A stretch of DNA of 64,000 nucleotides from Bombus terrestris (Eukaryota > Arthropoda > Insecta > Hymenoptera > Apidae), in assembly GCF_910591885.1 (NCBI RefSeq), contig NC_063277.1, positions 13,144,001-13,208,000 of the forward strand. Direction: 5' to 3'. This document shows positions 23,391 to 36,000 of this stretch, piece after piece. Positions within the stretch are counted from its first letter, which is position 1; the number at the start of each line of letters is the position of its first letter. Both the position numbers and the translations under genes were made by a program. Below the pieces are notes generated by a model. It worked only from the letters and a program-made list of their open reading frames with translations, was not told the origin of the DNA and searched no databases.

Positions 23391-23715
23391 TAAATGTATA
23401 ATTCAGTGAAAACTTTCGACCGTAAACATTTTATACCTACTTCGTATAATCTTTTTACAAATTTCTAACTATAAAAACATTTTAAATTTTAATCAATTAA
23501 CCTTATAGGAATATCAATTAACCTTACAGTACGCGCGATTGATCTGTAAGTTACATCGAAAATCTTTTTTAATTATCGGACAAACTTTTGGAAACTCTTT
23601 ATTCTTTATTACATTGCGGCTTCTTTTTTTTGTAAATAATCATTAATCACTTGTTAAAGCGTGACGTGTGTTTCTGGCACGCCTAAATAGAATTGTTAAG
23701 CTAATTGTCCTTCCA
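23391..23715. other. 3' flank of the beta-hexosaminidase gene
   Basis: AT-rich unique sequence between the satellite and the stop codon at 23716, probably the 3' UTR on the minus strand. Two minus-strand AATAAA words (listed) lie 106-118 nt past the stop. Nothing else seen. Confidence 0.5.
23598..23610 (-). terminator. Candidate polyadenylation signals of the beta-hexosaminidase gene
   Basis: Two plus-strand TTTATT words (23598-23603 and 23605-23610) give two AATAAA signals on the minus strand, a little over 100 nt downstream of the stop codon. This is a typical position for an insect 3' UTR. Confidence 0.5.
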
Positions 23716-26700
23716 TTACATCACGCAGAATCCAGGCCCATTCGGTGGTTGCGCCGGAATACCACGCCTGTTCATGCGACAGGCATGCTCCTCGAGGCGT
23801 TGAGCAGCTTTGTATTCGTCTGGTTTCGTACTGCTCCAAAGACGCTCTGCAGCTGCGCTAGCACGAGGCCATATTCTTGAATGCACATTGTTCCTAGAAA
23901 CAAGAACGTCAATTTTTCGATTATCCATTCGACGGATAAATCTCCAATCGTATGTTGCAGCTACTCGAATCAGTTGAATATATTTTAAACTCTTATCCAC
24001 TTGGATTCGAGTTCAATTAAACGCGACGAAAGAACAAACAACTACCTGTCGACAAATTCTCCCCACATGCAAGCTTCGCCACCCAGCATCAATTTAGTCA
24101 AGTTTGATGACACCCCGGCGAACGACAATGGGTCACATTTGTAGAACTTCTTCCAGTCACCGCCACCAGCGATATGATCCAAATACCAACAGGCTGATAA
24201 CAATACCGGATGTCCAGCTTTGGTCGCGTTCTCCAACTTCTTCGCCCATTGGCCGGTCCACACGTGCACCACAGTACTATTCGGCATGACGACTCCATTT
24301 TCGAATACCTGAAAACCAACAACGATTTAGATCTCAATTCACTGACCTAGCTTGTGCTTCATATTTCATTCATCCTTTAACGCCAATGTAAACGACCAAT
24401 AAATTTGCTTTGGGACACTTATCACGATGGAATATTTGCTGTCGTTTGATGTTATGAAAAATGAATATTCTTGTGTACGATCGACCCAAGCAGTAAACGA
24501 TATCATCGTCTAAAATATACCATTTATTTAACGTGTTTTCCTCGCGTGAAACGTCCGTTGGTGATAAAACGCGATCGTTTCATTTGCAATCTCACGCACG
24601 AAGCAATCACAAGGCGAGCGATTAATAGGTTCACTATCGGTTTTTATTACCCGGTCGTCTTCAGCTTCGTTTTATGAGACGAACAAACACCATAGGGTGA
24701 TACTTTACCTCCTGCCACACGATCGTGTTCGCCTGAAGAGAATTGGTGATATGAAGAAGCTTGCCGATGTACTCGCTCTCGAGTTGCGTATAGCTGGACA
24801 TGTTGTGCGATTTCATATACGAATTGATCACTGGATTGCTCATCCAACAATCGAATGGCACTTCATCGCCGCCAAGATGAACGTATTGATCCGGAAATAC
24901 TTGCACGATCTCGGCGAATAAACGACTGAGGAACTCGTAAAGCTGCGGATTCGTCGGATTCATTGGGCCTAATTTCCCGTTTGGCTTTCCTCCGTTATCT
25001 AATAATATTTTTCATATGACAGTTTAGAAATTCCGTTTTTCGAATGGTTAAACGATTAGTGATAGAGAGATTAAGTAATAATAGAAAAGTAAAGAGACGG
25101 ATTAAAAAGAGAATTTAATAGACCTACACGTGTATGTATATATTTTATCCTTCAACAGTTTGGAATCGTTAAATTTTTAGTAGTATCGAAGAATTTAAAT
25201 AATAAATAATTAAATAATTAATTTAAAATTTGATAATTGTAGAAAAATTGTTTAGTTAGAAATTGATCGCAGTATAATGTATTTACCGTAGCAAGTGGTC
25301 AATAGTTCAGGATGAGCTAAACCCCATGACCTAGTATGTCCAGGAGTATCGAATTCCGGCATCACTCGGATGCCCCTTAGCCTGGCGTAGTCAACGATCG
25401 TCTGGATATCGTTTAATGTGTATACCATTGAGGGATGGTACGCTCCCTTGGCGGACAGTTCCGGATAACTGGAGCTCTGGTAAGGGAAGCTATTGTCATC
25501 GACGATGTGCCAGTGAAGAACGTTCATTTTATTGTAAGACATGGCGTCCAGAGTTAGCATTATATCAGAGATGGGCAAATAGTGACGAGACGTGTCTAAC
25601 AGTAGTCCACGATGAGGAAACTTTGGAGCATCCTGAATGGTCTGACATTTGATTTTCAGCTACAAAAGAAACGCGTGCTTATAATACCTTTTTCATATTT
25701 ATTCATTTTCTATGCACATACTTACGTGAGAACCATTGCCAGCTGGGATTAAGAGCTGAGAAAAAGTCTCGAGACCTCGAAGAACTCCCCATATCGACAC
25801 ACCTACCAGATTCGCGACTGTAGAGTTTTCGTTGATCACGAGAGCGTCTGCAAAAGTTCAATCGATTCGAGTTTAAATCTGTTCGGAGAAGACGCATCTC
25901 CTCCTACCGGTGTTTGTGAGAGTCGACCGATCTTTCAGGTCTATCGTAGTACTTAAAATTTCTATCAAGTTCCTGTTACGAGAACCTTGGAACTCCGTGG
26001 AATATTTATCGATCCTTATCGTGACTCGTTCGTTTCATTCAAAAAGGAGAACGAAGAGGAAAGAACTATCGCGTGTAAAAGATTTAAATCTTGCACAATA
26101 ATGGTAGAATGTGCGTGCGTATAATCTTCACGCTACTTCTACAGTTAATCGCTTGGTTCGACTTCCAAGCGGAGCTAAATAAAGAACGATGAAGAAAAAT
26201 CAGGCTTCGTAACGTGGCTTTGTTTCAATCGTCCTATTGGCTCGTATCATTAAACGTCTTTCTAATGTTTGCAGTTTCTAGATACTTGTAAGCATCTTGC
26301 TTCTCGAAGCTTTCGTGATCTCGTAATTGTATCGTTGACGAATAAGACGCATAGAAATTCTATGTCTCGGTCGAGAGATGAAATAAGAAATGACGATGTT
26401 ATTTAATAAGATCCATTCGCACTAATCCACTTACCAGCTGTCTTAATGACTTAACACAACTGTTCGGAACATGTTGCTTATGTTACATCAAGTTTCTTAT
26501 TAAGAATGCACAATCATTTTGCTACTTCCCGTTATAGCATAAGCACTTACATGATTCCGACATCTCTAAATGAGGCCAGTGATTGCCATCCATCTCGCAA
26601 GGCATTGTCACGCGAATATCCAAAGCGCTAAGAGTACCTTTGATGGTTGCATCGTCTCTTACTGGGAATTTAGGATGGTCTTGCGACGAAATCTTCGCTA

Positions 26701-27582
26701 TTCGTGCTTCCGTTAGAATAATTGCCTTGTACCTCTCCACCGCATCCGTCATAATATCGCATGCGCCGCCAATCACCTACGAAACCGACTCACTTCAATT
26801 TAGACAAAATAACATTAATTGTCAATTTGAAGCCATAATTATTACAGGAAACCTGACTTTGCATTCTCGCCGTACGTCACACAGATAAATCATGCGCGTA
26901 GTATAATTAAGATAACGACACAGAGAGTTATCTGTTATCCGCAAATGCGGATACATCGAAAACGATACAAGTTGGACTAAAAAACAAGACAACGGAACAA
27001 GATAGCGAATATTGACAAGCACGTTCCGTCTATGAAATTAACTTTTTATAAAAATTTGCACGCGCTTGGGCCGAATTTCCACGGGTGAGTCCCCCAGTCA
27101 AAGGAAACCTGTTCCTGGAAGGAGATACCTCTACGCTTTGCTATTCGCTTCCTACTGAAGGAAGCTCCGCTATCATAAAGCCATAAAGCGCAACAAACCT
27201 ACAACTTTCGTCCAACTATCGTAGACTCTACGATCAACGAACAAGGCTTTTGGAGCCAGAAACTTCAGCTGCCAATGTCCCCGTGAAACATTTAAACTTG
27301 CTCTACGTAAAGTACCAATTAGAAATACCCACGCAGAAAACGAAACGTCTCCCCATGAAATTACCTTCTTCAATTACTCACGTTAAACTGGAAAGTCGAG
27401 GGTCGTAGAAGATAGAACGCATTGCGCACTATGCGATTTGTTGGACTGGGCCATGGTTCGCCCTGAGTGGGACGCACCCAAGAGCCAGCGTCCGGGTTCA
27501 ACGAGTGAACTCTGTGTACCAACAGACACGATAGCCATCCTAGCAACAGGAACAATGTTGGCAACCTGGTCCTCATGTCCAT
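23716..27582 (-). CDS. Beta-hexosaminidase, GH20, lysosomal HEXA/HEXB type (550 aa, seven exons)
   Basis: Exo-hydrolase removing terminal beta-linked GlcNAc/GalNAc from glycoconjugates, probably lysosomal or secreted. Exons: 27582-27382, 26776-26551, 25847-25726, 25659-25287, 24998-24709, 24308-24046, 23893-23716; all have GT-AG borders and keep phase (1,653 nt). Residues 1 to about 27 are a signal peptide with hydrophobic core LFLLLGWLSCLLV. The N-terminal GH20b-type domain follows (to about 180), then the catalytic barrel. This contains HRGLLLDTSRHYLP with substrate Arg near 200, LHWHIVDDNSFPYQS, VMPEFDTPGHTRSW, HLGGDEVPFDCW with catalytic Asp352-Glu353, SACWYLD near 443-448, GGEACMWGE near 480-488 and WPRASAAAERLW. 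Several N-glycosylation sequons (NSTV, NATK, NLTK) suit a secretory-route enzyme. The ACWYLD and GGEACMWGE forms favour the HEXA/HEXB branch over chitinolytic NAG or fused lobes. The ATG at 27582 was chosen because it precedes the signal peptide; Met3 is an alternative. All catalytic residues appear intact. Confidence 0.95.
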
Positions 27583-30500
27583 CGGTTTACGAGCAGGTTT
27601 TCAACGGGAGGAACGATGCGACGCCAGCGAGTGGTCATCGTCTACTGAACGCAGAGAACGACGCGTACGGTAACGAGAGTGGTAACGACCTTAGGCTGCG
27701 CCACTTAACTTTCATCACTTTGCCTGGCGGCGTGCTCACGGTCAAGTGGGAACAACCAGTCCACGAGTCGGCTGTGTCCTTAAACGAACGTCTTGCAGTA
27801 GACGAGCATCGCTGTTGCGGACAAAGACGCACGCTGTTAATCGTTGATCGCATTGGTAGATCGTTGACACCACGTGGAATTCTTACACGTGACCGCGTTC
27901 AACGCTACGTGCAGCATATGAGACCGGTTAGAGAAACATCTCTGCAAACATTCCGGAAAGTCATCGGGGGAAACTCTTTTCTTTTGGTCAAGAGCGACAG
28001 CCTTTTTAAAGATGTGGAAGTGGTGTAGAGTTCAAAACCCTGACTAGAGTTCCTAGACTAAGGTAGCTATTCTTCGAGATGGTTATGGATAATCTTGCTA
28101 ATGAAATGAAAGGAAACCTCACACTTGCAACGTTCCTCTTTTAAAATGAGTGCAACAAATTCTAGTAATTAGTATAGCCTGGATGTATATACAATATGAT
28201 AGTGAGCGCATATATCTGTGCAAAAATTTGCAATCGAATTGCGCAATTTTTATAGAAGATATCGTATCTTAATCAACAATAGACAATGGAAAGATTATAT
28301 CTTTGAGTATCGTTATCATATCAATCTCTTCGCATCGTTTTTTTTTTTTTTTTTTAAATAAGTCTCTTCATATTTATATAATATCTTTTGATATCAATAA
28401 TTTTCAATTTCATCGATAACGTGCCGACAACAAAAACATACGATACCTTGTTAAAATCAAGCGTTTATCTGACAGTTTGATTGATCCACGACTGCAACAT
28501 TATTTTGTCACGGTTGAATCAAAATTAAAAGGAAACGTTACGCTGTCGAATGAAGTAGCGTCGGAAGCATGCAAATGTTGGTACCATATTATGAATACGG
28601 CCTCTCTGAATGGGAGACGTCGCCTATCGTGTCTAAATTAATTGGAGAATGAAGTTCAGCCAAGCGTGATCCGCTCACGATATCGTCGGTCAATATCGAA
28701 ACGGCGAGGCATCGAAGTGCAAAGGTCGACGATCGCTCGGACTTTGCGATAACGGATGCCGATAGATCATCGTGATTATTGTCGAATGACGTGACACATG
28801 TTATTTCCCATTTTTTATTCTTTTTCGCGTAAACCTAGATAAGGATAAAATCATTCCTTGATAGATTTATTTCACTTTCTTCCTATTGATATTAACGCTA
28901 GAATTGCCAACAATAGAAACATAAAACTTGTACGAAACGAAACAAAATGAAAGGTTTATGAAGAAATAAATAATGCACAGGGAAAACAAGCATTTTATTC
29001 TTCGGCATACTTCACGGATACAATTCGGATTCTCAGAAATAACGAATTGGTAGTTTTTTATGAAAGTGATTTTTCCAGTGACGCCAACTGATCCCTGATA
29101 TCAAACAACGGGCAACAATATTTCACGAGGGATTCTCCGGATTTCTGTTACACGACGGGTCTTTTGAAAAGTTGAGTCATCGGGTAAACACGAGTTAGTC
29201 AGAGGAAAATGCGAATTCAAAGGTGACGAGTTTCACCCCTTGGAGATTAGGATGAAACTCGGAGGAATGAAAAACGGGCAAGACTTTCCCCCGGCGTCTG
29301 TGTTGTCAAAGAAGCCGCTGGCCGATCGTAAAACACGGGCTTGCGCATTTCCTTCACCTTCCACGAGCAACGGCAACGATTCCCAACTTTTCCCAACGAA
29401 GACACGTCTACCTGCTCTAAATTCTTCGGTCGAGTATAACACAATTTCCCAATTCCGCTTGAATCGATACAAATTCGCAACAATGCTTGCAACTTATACC
29501 TGTGGAAGAGACAAAGGTAGAAATACGAACTTTCAAACGACGACCGTCATCTGTTCGGTCCAAAATAACAAAAGTACCCTTAAAATTCCAATGTAAATTT
29601 GTGACTCGTTCTTTTCTGTATTTCGTACGATATTGCCAACTGTTACGGGGAAAATTGATGACACGTCTGGTTTCGTGAAATTGGAACTTTAGGAGCCAGT
29701 TGGTGGCACGGCACTGCTCGGTGAATCGTAGCTTCATTGATTGCGATGTCGTACGCCGGGTCGACGGACGCCAGAGGGGTGAGACGAGGGGTTGCGAAGT
29801 GGAACGTGCATTCAGGAACGTGTCACGCAAACTAGGCACCACGTTGACGTATTTCCATTCAAAATTTGTGTTGCAGAAACCTTAAGAAATTGCAATACTT
29901 CTATTTACGGAGGAAGACTCCTCAAAGTTTAGAATTTTATAAAGGTCGCTTTAGACGAAGACTATGTATGTTTGCCGCATTTTACATTTATCGTGATATT
30001 CAATGCATTGTTTGTTAAAAGATATTCTTAAAAAATAACTTTAACAAATAGTTATAAAAGACGAAAGGACGATATCGATATTTTTGGACAGGGGTGCCCT
30101 AGACGATTGGCCACCATTCACGATCCGGTGGTGCGTTTGTCAGCCTTTTAACTCTTCATTCACCAGCCATTGACAATCGTAACGAAACGAATTGGTGACG
30201 GTTCTCATCGTTTTTCACCGATGGTACAGAACACGTCGCTCAACTCTGTGACCGTCCCCGTTTATCGTCGTGCAATTACGCCCACAGCGATAAATCTTGC
30301 AAATTTTTCATTCTCGGTGCTCGAGAACCAATAACGTCCACCCCAAGTCAAATTACGTTAGATTACTTGCATCAAAACCTGCATCAAAACCGAACTTCCG
30401 ACACGGAACGATATTTGCAACAACAAATTTCAACCCTTGGAACTAAAATAAACCCTGAAACGGCCTTTCACCCTGAAGTGAGGTGAAACAAAAGTTGGCC

Positions 30501-30600
30501 GAGTCGGAAAAAGGCAAAGAACAACGTGGATCTCCGTGAAATTCCTCCGGACAAAGTTTTCCCATTAGAGACCGCTCCCCTTCTATCCGGCAGAAGAGCG
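27583..30600. other. Intergenic region between beta-hexosaminidase and bruchpilot
   Basis: The two genes diverge from here. It should hold the hexosaminidase promoter (just right of 27582) and distal bruchpilot regulation. Open frames here, such as the plus-strand frame over 27438-28028, overlap exon 1 of the hexosaminidase or lack any recognisable product. A T-tract lies near 28340. I see no supported gene. Confidence 0.5.
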
Positions 30601-31575
30601 GATAGGCAAACAAAACCCGTAGGAAGAGGAAACGTAAGCCGTCGAATCGTCCCGAGCTGGTCCAAAAATCATCCGTCGACCCGGCATGGATCTGCGCGCG
30701 CGCGTCGGTAACCATCTGCGCAGGAGGGAGGAACGAAGAAGTCGGCTGGTGGGGTGACGACGGTCGGGGAATATAGTCGGAGGTGTGTACGGTGGGGGTG
30801 AGCGCGAGGAATCGAGCGAACGACGCGACGCGTGATGCTCGTGCTCGCGATAGTAGTAGTCCGTCGTAACGACGTCGATGACGTCGACGGAGGGCGCTGC
30901 CGACGCGGTCCACTTAATCGCTACTAGTAGTAGTAGTCGGTGGTGGTGGTGGGAATCGTAGTGGCGTGCGTACACGAGGCGACGCCGCGACGTGCTCGTG
31001 TGATCACGGGGGTAGGGGAGAGGCTCGACAGCGTGCGCGCCGCTTTTGCCTGGAGAGAGGAGAGGAGAAGAGAAGAGAGTAGGAGAACGTAAAGAGAGAA
31101 GGAAGGAACGAAGCAGCCGGCGACGGTGAAACGAAAGGGTGGTTCGCTAGCGGTTACAGTTTAGTCCCGTGAGTGCGTGGTGTTGCGGCGTGTGGTCACC
31201 GAAACGGTTGCGAGCGCGTTGCCTCGAACGAAACAAGATCCGCCGGCACGCTTCCGGTCTCACGGAAGCATCTATCAATCTCGGCAGGATCGTGCGTGTA
31301 CTCTGGCGCGCCGCCACGCTCTCTTGTTTCTTAGAAGGGTGTGCGATCGCGCGAGCTTGTGTGTATGTGCGCGGAGGGAAAAGCGAGGGCGAGCCCGAGG
31401 GCGAAAGAGAGAGAGGGCACGTAGGTGTGTGCGCGGTGGCGGCGGTGGCGGCGGCGGCGAGGTTGGTGGCGGTAGCGGGTAGAGAGAGAGTGGTGCACGG
31501 ACGTGTGGCGGTGTCGAGTCGTGGTGGATGGTGGATAGTGGCGGTTCGGGCGGTAGGTCGGATCGGTCGGTTGAT

Positions 31576-31630
31576 CGTCGTCTTCGTCGTCGTCGTCGTC
31601 GTCATCGGCGTCGTGATCGTCGTCGTGGTC
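31576..31630 (+). repeat. Imperfect GTC/CGT trinucleotide repeat in the bruchpilot 5' region
   Basis: Run of GTCGTCTTCGTCGTCGTCGTC followed by related units (CATCGGCGTCGTGATCGTCGTCGTGG). It lies in the putative 5' UTR or promoter. Confidence 0.8.
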
Positions 31631-32451
31631 GGTGACGAGGAGAGTACGAAGACAGAAGAGGGAGAGGAGAGGGTGAGATAGATAGGGGAAGGAGAGTGGA
31701 GGCGCGAGGGAGGAAGAATATAGAGGTACGCGAACATCGAGAACGTGGAGGCGAGACGATCACGGGACCGGAGAGAAGAGACGCGAGGATGAGATCGATA
31801 AGGAGGGAGCCGAGGTGGTACGGGTTTCGCGAAACGGGAACGCCGCGGCGCGTGTAGACACACGGCTGGTAAACAGACGCGCGTAAAATACGCACGCACG
31901 CGCCCCGACCACTCTGCTCGCCCCGTGTCGGCAGAGGGTTCGCGGAAGAGAGTCGGTTCTCGCGACTGGACACCGCGACACGAACGGAGATCAGGAACTC
32001 AGTCCCGTCCGAAGGATTCGCGAGACGGAGGGCGAGGGAGAGAGGAGCGATCGGAAGAGATACGGAGGAAGAGGGAAGATTAAGGAGAATATCGGTACGG
32101 TGCGCCGCTGGAGTACGGATTCGTCGCGGAAACGGGATCGTTCTCCTCTCTTTCTCTCTCCCCCTCGATCTCTATCCATCTCCACTCGATGGGCTTTGCC
32201 GGTGAAAGAAGGTCAAAGATCGATCGTCGAGTACGAGGGTCGTGACCTCACGCATACACGGGACGAGCCACGCGTGCGGCACGGCTTTCCAGCAAGAAGG
32301 TGGATCCTTGGCAAGGAATAGCAAGAGAAAGAAAGGAGAGAGAAAGAGAACTGGCTTGCCGGTGATTCGAGTTGGTTAAGGTGGATCTGTTTAACGATGA
32401 AGCCGATCGATCGCCGGACCTCTCTTCGATCGACGCGTTAGGCGTTGTCGT

Positions 32452-32747
32452 CAATGCTCGCCGCTCGCGGACAAACATTTTCGCGTAGAGTAGAAGAGCT
32501 GCCAAACCGATTCGGGACCACGTTGCGTGAAAAATTGCAACGGAAACGAGAATCTCGAGCGGCGGATCGGCACTCGATTGGATGGACACCGTGGCATAAC
32601 AGGACGATCGAAGCGGATCATCGAGGATCGGCACACGTGCCTGAAACGCGAAACACGTCGCGTGACGCAAAGGATATGCTTGTAGCTGATCCGCGAAAAG
32701 TAACGATAGATCAACGCGAATCGCGTAGAAAAATCATAGAACGCTAG
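32452..32747 (+). other. Possible long upstream ORF in the bruchpilot leader (about 98 codons)
   Basis: ATG at 32452 (MLAARGQTFSRRVEELPNRF...) opens a frame that closes at 32745-32747, about 270 nt before the bruchpilot start codon. The product is Arg-rich and unrecognised. GC-rich leaders often have chance open frames, so translation is not implied. It matters only if this stretch is in the mature mRNA. Confidence 0.25.
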
Positions 32748-33018
32748 AGAAAAACGAGATTAGAAATACACGACGAAATTATTCTCGGCGCACTCGAATA
32801 AATTACTCGCGCGAAGAAAGTATCGAGAAAGATCGACCAATTTATTATCACGAGTCTTAATTATCGTCTTAATTATCCGAAGAGCAGCGAACGTAGAGAC
32901 ATAGTGAGCAATCTCACGAAATCCTCCACGAGAAAGCGGAAAGAGTATTCGCGCGAACTGCGAACCATTAATCGGAGAAAAACGATTGATAGAAAGTATA
33001 GAACAGAATCGAGAAACA

Positions 33019-36000
33019 ATGTCGCGAGATCCGTACTCGAGCGGAAGCGGAGTGGTCGGGCCAGGAGGCGGTACTCGTTCGCCCCGAAGCGGTCGTCGCG
33101 TAGGCGAGTTGCCCACTGTCGATCGTAGCCCGTCGAGAAGCTACGCGAGCGGTCGTGGCAGTCCTTTGGGTCGCAAGAGAGGCACTCGTAGCGGGAACAA
33201 CTCGCCGGAGCACCTCGGATTCGGCAGCTACCATCACCATCAGCTGGGCAGTCCGTACTACTCCCGCGACGAGGACCTCGCCAGTCCCGTGATGCTCGAG
33301 GAGAGGGGCAGGAGTATGTCAACCGGGGGCGGTGGGGGCGGACATCACAGATCCAGAAGCGCCTCGAGACCCGCCATGTCCAGCTCGGCGGGCATGTCAG
33401 CGAGGTATACCAGCCTTGATCGTGCATCCGCGGGTATTCTCGATCACGATCGCGAGTTCGTGCCGATACGCGATCCTCGTGAACGTAGCCGCGATCGTGG
33501 ACTCTACCTGGAAGATGAGCTGTACGGTTCGAGATCGGCAAGACAGAGCCCGAATACGCACATGCTGCGTGACAGCGGTGGCTATATCGGCGAACTCCAA
33601 CATCAGAACAACGATCTCCAACGAGAGCTCGGGAACCTCAAGAAGGAGCTCGAGCTGACGAACCAAAAGCTCGGCAGCTCGATGCATAGCATCAAGACCT
33701 TCTGGAGTCCCGAGCTCAAGAAGGAGAGAGCACTGAGAAAAGAAGAGAGTTCCAAGTACAGCCTGATCAACGAACAGCTGAAGTTGCTCAGCTCCGAGAA
33801 TCAGGTCAGTCGAGCTGCAGATTTTTCTTTCTTGCTTTTTATAGCCGCTTTTTTACCCTTCTTTAGTGCTTCTCCCTTTTAGTCTTTCTATTTCGTTGCC
33901 TTCTTGCCTCGATGACGGATAGTACCGCAGAGGGTTCTATGCAAAGGGTGCGTGAAGTTTTCGTCATCGCCTCTTCGATGCGTTCTTCGTGACCCGTTTT
34001 CGATGACGCGCGTGGAATTTAGGTCAAAGTGATTAAGCTAAAACTTAACGATATCCACCGATCCGATATCCATTTCGTCGACGAATCTGCGTCGATCCTA
34101 TCGTTCCTTGCGTAACGTCCCTGTCCAAATATTCGTCGACTGTTTCTGACATTTCTAAATCGAGGGAATCGACTCAACGTGTCGTGATTGCCGCTAGAAA
34201 CTTATCGATCTACTTCTAATGGCCCGTTTCTTTTTTCGCCGCTTCGTATAGACACGTTTATTGATTGGCCAAAAATGCGGCGTAAAGGGGGAGCCACCGA
34301 TGTACCGATTCATCCGATATTTTCTACTCGAAATCTCTCGATGATCAATCGCTCGCCATAACCTTCGATCGTTCAAACCTCATTAACTGTCAACTCAATC
34401 GTATGAACATGTCTTAAAACAAACTGTCACGTTGACAATACTCCATTGATCATTCTCAATGACGTTCGCAACAAGTCTACTTATTCTACTCCCTAATTCT
34501 TCTGCGTTTCCTTCAACGAGACGTGTACGCATTGCCTTCGAGGACGACGGATGGATCAATATGTTAGCCGTTCGCGAAGCCCGTCGCATATTTATATAAT
34601 ATCGTAGCCGAAGTGTAGCTTCACGAATAGATTGCCCGTCTTTCGTAAAACCCGGTATTTACTCAAAATATCGTGTTCGTCTTCGTTGAAAAGGTTTATC
34701 GAACGATCGTGAACATCGTTACGTCTGTAAAGACGTCAAGTTTCGTTCGATTACGGCAGAACGTCACGTGAGTGGCGCTATATGGCTCTTAATCGAGGCG
34801 TTTAATTCTTCGTCATTGTGCTCGTGGCTAAAGAAGAGCCGCGCGAGTTGCGGTAGTTTTTTCTGGCAAAAAATACCAGGCAAATTACGAAGCGAAAAAT
34901 TCTCGTTTTGATCTTAGGTGAGAGCCCTTGGGCAAGAGAGCGTACAGAAATGAATTACAGGAATTTCCTATTTCAAAGTTTCCAAGGGAGGATAGAGATT
35001 GAAATATGAATCACACGAATCTTTCCGAATGAGATTTTCGATGACGTAAGTCGATATTTTGCGGGTTTTTCTCGAACAAAAGTTTATAAATCGTTCACAA
35101 GTTTTTTTATTACACGTTTCCTTTTTATCTTATATATATATATATTATACCCTCCATCGTTGAACGGAAAAATATACATTCTCCGGAGCTTTATTTTTGA
35201 AATGTTTACAGTATGCCTCTGATTATCGTCATGGCAGTGGCATTAACGCACTCTCACCTCCGTAAATCACGCAGAATTAAACTTTGTATATTTCTGATAT
35301 TGGTGGAAAATATACGTACATATAAAACTTCTTGGCCTTTACCGCATAAACGTGTATTATTTTTGTCCGGAACAGCACCAAGAAACCTGTCAAACATGAA
35401 CAATTTGCATAATTTAAGGCTACGGAAAGTATATTTACGGAATAAGGGTTAATATTCTCCGAGTAACATCTACTAAACGCTTAAATTATCGATTAACCTA
35501 CGTCGATTAACCTACATAAATTGAAGATTGATGCAAATCTCTCAATCGATTATGACTTCTTGTAATAGCTCATCCCCTGTCGAATCAATCTTTCATTCGA
35601 ATCAATCGAGCGTTGCGGTCGTAGCGGTATCGCGCTGTTCGTCAATCTTTCCGTCACGGTTCGTCAGCGTGGCACCAGGCATATTTTTGGCCGCGATGGC
35701 GGTGCACATGAGTCATCGGCAGCGAGAGTAGAGGAATCTCGGGGAGAGGCGGATTCTCTGGCCTTCTGCCCACGTTTGTTCCTTTTTATCCAGCGTCTGG
35801 CATCGTGGTACAACGATAGGGAGTATATATGGTTCTTACGCGGCAATGACACGCGTTCCAACATCGACCATCCTTCCCTCGGCATTGTTTTGTGCACTGC
35901 GAATGACAATCGACCATGAAGTTGCGTAATTCCGACACACCCCGGGACCACCAACGACATGTTTCCTACGGTTACGATGAAGGATTAGGGTATCGACGAA

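Larger units (their letters stand above)
30600..33018 (+). promoter_or_regulatory. GC-rich, CpG-rich promoter and leader region of bruchpilot
   Basis: Base composition changes sharply from AT-rich to GC- and CpG-rich at about 30.6 kb and stays so into the first coding exon. The block carries CGCGCG runs (near 30697), AGT/GGT microsatellites (30850-30955), AG-rich tracts (31050-31110, 31640-31720), a GTC repeat (31576-31630) and many CG dinucleotides. Such blocks usually mark unmethylated promoters with long 5' UTRs. I could not locate a transcription start site or any 5' UTR splice junction from sequence alone. Confidence 0.55.

Noticed and set aside
18731..23400. Open frames and apparent A-tract phasing inside the satellite
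   Set aside because: Frames are by-products of the 14-bp repeat; the AT-runs recur about every 7 bp, which does not match helical phasing.
27438..28028. 196-codon plus-strand frame
   Set aside because: It overlaps exon 1 of the hexosaminidase on the opposite strand, lacks any recognisable motif and continues into non-coding DNA; best explained as an antisense shadow.
31147..31899. 250-codon minus-strand and 170-codon plus-strand frames in the GC-rich block
   Set aside because: GC-rich, stop-poor microsatellite sequence gives long frames on both strands at once; products are Ser/Thr/Arg or Val/Gly repeats with no family resemblance.
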